A stretch of 17,423 bases of DNA from Candidatus Colicola coprequi. GTDB taxonomy: Bacteria; Bacteroidota; Bacteroidia; Bacteroidales; Paludibacteraceae. Every line of letters starts with the position of its first letter. Position 1 is the first letter of the stretch. Below, one piece after another: positions 14,304 to 17,423 of the stretch. The stretch is taken from contig JAGHSR010000012.1 of NCBI GenBank assembly GCA_018065765.1, positions 1 to 17,423 on the forward strand, in the 5' to 3' direction. Below the pieces are notes generated by a model. That model saw only the letters and a program-made list of their open reading frames with translations, was not told where the DNA came from and did no database searches. A program made the translations under genes and the position numbers.

Positions 14304-16085
14304 TTAGTCGTTAGAGGTCGTCAGTGATTGAGGTAAAACCTCACGATGAACTACCACATTATACTTTTGGCGCAGTTCTTTCACCCATGCTTTTTCCAGT
14401 TCATCCTGATAAGCGCTGGTAACTTTTTGACGTTCGTCCATATACTCCTCCGGAGCCTTAATTACCTTACCAACAGGCATTACGATAGGCATGTTTTCAT
14501 CCACTTTGGCGTTGGTATTTTTAAGTTTGAAACCTAAACTATCCACCACTGCATCTTGCCCCTTGGTCCATATGCCATGCTCTATGCGAACATACTTAAC
14601 ACTATCGTTGTTGATGTATTTATTTACATATGAATTGATCGAGTCAGGTGAGTTACGGATGATGGCACGAGCCTGCTTAGCGGATGCTACGTCCTTGGCG
14701 TAAATAATATAGCCTTTATAACGAGGTTCATCCCAAGTATATTCTTTCTTATGTTGTTTGAAATAAGCTTTCAGTCCCGTTGTATCTTTGGCAGCACGAT
14801 CCCAAACAGCATCCAAACTAACGTCAAAGAGTAGAATACCATCGTGGTACTCACGAACGAGGTTTCTGAGTTCGGGATATTTCTCTTCCAAGTGTGCATC
14901 TGCATATTGGCGCACCTCATTGGCGGTCATTTGGCTGCTGAGGTTATATTCCTTACGAGCCTTAGCCACAAAACTCTTGTCTGCTTCGCGCATACGTTCA
15001 TCACGTTGAACGTTTTTCTCCAATTGTCCGTATAGGCTATCAAGAGGTTGAATGCCGCGATGATCATACACTTTTGCAATATGCCAGCCAAAACGGCTAA
15101 GGAAAGGTTTGCTTACTTGTCCGGGCTGCATGGAAAAGACTGCGTCCTCAAAGGGTTTAACCATCATACCACGACTGAAATAGTTAAGGTCACCGCCCCG
15201 CATAGCAGACCCTTTGTCGTCGGACATAGCCTGGGCAGTGGCTTCAAAATCAGCACCGGCAAGCAGCAATTGATAAATACTATCAATAACCACTTTTTGT
15301 GCTTTGATGGTTTCTTCATCTCCATTGCGTACCATTTTCATAATATGTGCGGCGTGAATTTCCTCAAATTCACCTTCTTCCATCACTTTGGCAATATGCC
15401 AGCCAAATGGAGTATGGAACGGCTCGGAGACCTCGCCCACAGGAGTATTGTAAACAACATCCTCAAACACGTACACATAGCGCAGCGGTGTGATAAATCC
15501 CAACATACCACCATTGTCTTGCGCACTTGGATCAGCACTTTCCACCTTGGCTACATCCAGAAAGTCTTCAGGAACGCGGATGGTTTTTGCCTTTTTGCCT
15601 TTACCAATAGTTTGCTCTTTGCCGATGGTAACGCGTTCGCGTATTTCTTGTATTTTAGCCAACGCTGCAGCATCTGCTGAGTCGTTTCCGATAGGGCACT
15701 GAATAGCGATGTGAGCTGCTGAACGAGGGTGCGCCATACGATAATAGGTCAGGCGAATCAGACTGTCTATAGCTGCTTTGTCCTGCAAATATTTGGGAGT
15801 AGCTTGAGCACGATAGCCTTGCAATTCTTTCTTAAATGCCTCAGTAGTATCCAAGCCGAGTGATTCAGCTTCTGCCACTTTCAATTTGAAATTAACGAAT
15901 AGATCCAAATAGTCTTCCATGGATTTAATTTGGTTCTCACTCTGAGGGTTGTTCTTCTCATAAATGTACATAAACTCAGAGAGCATAATGGGTTTACCAT
16001 TGATTGTCATCAGTACAGGATCTTCCTGTGCACTAACAGCCACAGCCATTGCCACAGCCATTACCATTGTGAAAAGTTTTTTCAT
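14304..16085 (-). CDS. Periplasmic SurA/PpiC-like peptidyl-prolyl isomerase with two parvulin domains
   Basis: From ATG 16085 the product has 593 residues. A signal peptide (MKKLFTMVMAVAMAVAVSAQ) precedes a chaperone-like N-domain (about 21-115), two consecutive parvulin domains (about 122-236 and 242-342, each ending in a FGWHIAKV strand), and a C-terminal region of about 250 residues with a third, degenerate-looking unit. Such proteins help fold outer-membrane proteins in the periplasm. The open frame extends to 16193, but that would place the start upstream of the promoter's likely transcription start near 16173 and ahead of the signal peptide, so 16085 is preferred (16097 is the alternative). 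It is the first gene of the long minus-strand run. Confidence 0.92.
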   Translation of the reverse strand: MKKLFTMVMAVAMAVAVSAQEDPVLMTINGKPIMLSEFMYIYEKNNPQSENQIKSMEDYLDLFVNFKLKVAEAESLGLDTTEAFKKELQGYRAQATPKYLQDKAAIDSLIRLTYYRMAHPRSAAHIAIQCPIGNDSADAAALAKIQEIRERVTIGKEQTIGKGKKAKTIRVPEDFLDVAKVESADPSAQDNGGMLGFITPLRYVYVFEDVVYNTPVGEVSEPFHTPFGWHIAKVMEEGEFEEIHAAHIMKMVRNGDEETIKAQKVVIDSIYQLLLAGADFEATAQAMSDDKGSAMRGGDLNYFSRGMMVKPFEDAVFSMQPGQVSKPFLSRFGWHIAKVYDHRGIQPLDSLYGQLEKNVQRDERMREADKSFVAKARKEYNLSSQMTANEVRQYADAHLEEKYPELRNLVREYHDGILLFDVSLDAVWDRAAKDTTGLKAYFKQHKKEYTWDEPRYKGYIIYAKDVASAKQARAIIRNSPDSINSYVNKYINNDSVKYVRIEHGIWTKGQDAVVDSLGFKLKNTNAKVDENMPIVMPVGKVIKAPEEYMDERQKVTSAYQDELEKAWVKELRQKYNVVVHREVLPQSLTTSND

Positions 16086-16179
16086 TTTATTTATCATTCG
16101 GTTTGTTTGTTCGTTTGAATTATCGGATTGGTCACAAGCTACCAAAGCGCCTTTTTCGCAATTTCCTATAAAATGCGGA

Positions 16180-16211
16180 CAAAAGTACAACAAAATTTTG
16201 ACATGCGCAAA
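16180..16211 (-). promoter_or_regulatory. Bacteroidetes-type promoter for the foldase operon
   Basis: On the minus strand TTTG (16211-16208) is followed after 20 bases by TACTTTTG (16187-16180), matching the TTTG-N19/21-TAnnTTTG consensus of the Bacteroidetes primary sigma factor. Transcription would start near 16173, leaving a leader of about 90 bases before ATG 16085. Confidence 0.7.
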
Positions 16212-16227
16212 TTTTTTAGTACCTTTG
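16197..16227 (+). promoter_or_regulatory. Bacteroidetes-type promoter for nrnA
   Basis: TTTG (16197-16200) is followed after 19 bases by TACCTTTG (16220-16227), matching the same consensus. The ATG of nrnA lies only 4 bases after this box, so the transcript probably starts at or next to the start codon. Confidence 0.75.
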
Positions 16228-16231
16228 CCGC

Positions 16232-17332
16232 ATGATTTCCAAAATATTTACATCCGAAGAGTTAAATCAGGTGCAATCATTGATTGCTCATGCCTCGCAA
16301 ATAGTTATTCTCTCGCATATGTCACCCGATGGTGATGCTATGGGAAGCAGTTTAGGGTTCCGCCATTGGATTAAGGGTTGCATGCCCGAAAAAGAAGTCA
16401 CAAATATCGTGCCAAATTCTTTCCCCAGTTTCCTTCATTGGATGCCGGGAGCGAAGGATATAGTCGTGTACGAGCAGCAGAGCGAAGAAGCCAATCGCAA
16501 AATGCAAGAAGCGGACCTGATTATTTGTACCGATTTTAACGAACCTAAACGTATCGGCAGTGTGGGAACGATTCTTGTGGAACGCATTAACGCAGGTACG
16601 CCGTGCATCGTGATTGATCACCATATAGTAGCAGCTGAGAAATCCATCGTTCATCAAACTTTGGCTTTTGTTCGTCCCCAGTCGCCGTCTGCATCCGAAC
16701 TCGTCTATCGATTGATAGTAGCGTGTCAAGAGACAAGCAACCAGATGTGTCCAATCAATTTGGATGCAGCCACTTGTCTCTATACAGGGATGATGACTGA
16801 TACGGGGAATTTCTCTTTCAATTCCAACTATGCCGAGATGTACGAAATCATAGCCAACTTGGTCCGTTTAGGGGTCAATAAAGACCAATGTTACAACCAA
16901 ACATTCAACGCCTACACTGCCGACCGTATGCGGCTAATGGGCTACTGTTTGGAGAAAAAGATGCGAATCTTCCCTGAATATCATCTGGCATTCATTTATT
17001 TGTCACGTCGCGAATTGTACCGATTTAATTTTCAATCGGGTGATGCAGAGGGTATAGTGAACCTACCTTTGCAAATCAAAGATGTCTATTATTCCTGCTT
17101 TATGCGTGAGGATAAAGTATCTCCTTCAGAGGTTGAACTGGCAGGTGGTAGCAAAATCAAGGTTAAAATCTCCATGCGCAGTCAGGGCAATCGCCCTGTC
17201 AACACTTTCTGCCACGACATTTTTGGTGGTGGTGGGCATATGAACGCTTCCGGTGGAGAGTACTATGGTTCTCTCACCGAAGCTGCACAACGTTTCATAG
17301 AATCTTATTCCAAATACTGCAAGCGAGACTGA
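16232..17332 (+). CDS. nrnA: DHH/DHHA1 phosphoesterase (NrnA-like, pAp phosphatase / oligoribonuclease)
   Basis: The product has 366 residues. The DHH catalytic domain shows all metal-binding motifs: LSHMSPDGDAMGSS (His29, Asp33, Asp35), CTDFNEPKR (Asp101), VIDHH (129-131) and GMMTDTGNFSF (Asp190). The C-terminal DHHA1 domain carries the substrate-binding GGGGH (332-336) in FGGGGHMNASGG. NrnA-type enzymes are cytoplasmic; they degrade very short RNAs and dephosphorylate 3'-phosphoadenosine 5'-phosphate, and related members cleave linear dinucleotides from cyclic-di-nucleotide turnover. The exact substrate choice cannot be read here. ATG 16232 is 4 bases from the promoter box, so the message looks leaderless. 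The stop is 8 bases from that of a convergent partial gene. Confidence 0.93.
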   Translation: MISKIFTSEELNQVQSLIAHASQIVILSHMSPDGDAMGSSLGFRHWIKGCMPEKEVTNIVPNSFPSFLHWMPGAKDIVVYEQQSEEANRKMQEADLIICTDFNEPKRIGSVGTILVERINAGTPCIVIDHHIVAAEKSIVHQTLAFVRPQSPSASELVYRLIVACQETSNQMCPINLDAATCLYTGMMTDTGNFSFNSNYAEMYEIIANLVRLGVNKDQCYNQTFNAYTADRMRLMGYCLEKKMRIFPEYHLAFIYLSRRELYRFNFQSGDAEGIVNLPLQIKDVYYSCFMREDKVSPSEVELAGGSKIKVKISMRSQGNRPVNTFCHDIFGGGGHMNASGGEYYGSLTEAAQRFIESYSKYCKRD

Positions 17333-17340
17333 ATGTGACC

Positions 17341-17423
17341 TCATCGTCTGGTAGATGCGGATGTGCCGCGGGTCGATGAGGGTGTAGATGTTGCAGCTGC
17401 ACCACGAGTAGTGGTTGCAGTTG
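17341..17423 (-). CDS. C-terminal fragment with Thr/Ser/Ala/Arg-rich tail, unknown protein
   Basis: The minus strand is open from the right edge to a TGA at 17343-17341. The visible residues are a low-complexity tail with TRGAAATSTPSSTRG and SASTRR at the end. Repeated TRG-type units suggest a disordered C-terminus, such as that of a surface, DNA-binding or wall-associated protein, but no family can be named. It converges with nrnA with 8 bases between stops. The fragment is short, and the frame is preferred only because of the compositional pattern and the position of the stop. Confidence 0.4.
   Translation of the reverse strand, partial: TATTTRGAAATSTPSSTRGTSASTRR

Noticed and set aside
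15048..15680. Plus-strand open frame of 210 codons antisense to the parvulin gene
   Set aside because: The minus strand encodes two clear parvulin domains here; the antisense frame shows no motif or signal peptide and is rich in Cys/His/Phe as expected for a shadow.
1..17423. CRISPR array, tRNA or rRNA genes
   Set aside because: No regularly spaced repeats with unique spacers and no tRNA or rRNA-like stretch were seen; coding sequence fills nearly all of the window.

Overview
The window comes from a Bacteroidales genome. The evidence is the set of families (a chromosomal ParA/ParB pair followed by a DUF5683 protein and an MltD-type lytic transglycosylase, a PorT-family barrel, a GldG-like protein, a YfhO membrane protein) and two promoters of the Bacteroidetes TTTG-N19/20-TAnnTTTG type near position 16200. 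The genus cannot be named from the sequence alone. The window is almost entirely coding, with no RNA gene, CRISPR array or intergenic gap above 300 bases.

Left part (1-4190, plus strand): the end of a surface-glycan operon. It holds the C-terminus of a probable opine-dehydrogenase-like protein, a REP-type HUH (Y1) transposase with a long SLOG/DprA-like extension, a LicD-family protein, a family 2 glycosyltransferase and a family 4 glycosyltransferase. Spacings are short; the transposase stop overlaps the licD-like start as ATGA.

Middle and right (4141-16085, minus strand): ten genes run in one direction. In transcription order they are a two-domain parvulin foldase, a GldG-like protein, a LysM plus periplasmic-binding-fold protein, a PorT-family barrel, parA, parB, a DUF5683 protein, a lytic transglycosylase, a small MerR-type regulator and a large YfhO-family membrane protein. 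From parA onward the genes overlap or are 1 base apart. The run therefore joins chromosome segregation with envelope assembly. parA carries an apparent 1-base deletion near 9805; adding one base restores a normal C-terminus and an ATGA overlap with parB.

Right end: nrnA (DHH phosphoesterase) is divergent from the foldase, with overlapping promoters and a probably leaderless start. A partial minus-strand gene with a Thr/Ser/Ala/Arg-rich tail enters from the right edge.

The most unusual material is the set of three different repeat or palindrome cassettes inside the reading frame of yfhO, one of them REP-like, in the same window as a REP-type transposase with an unusual second domain.
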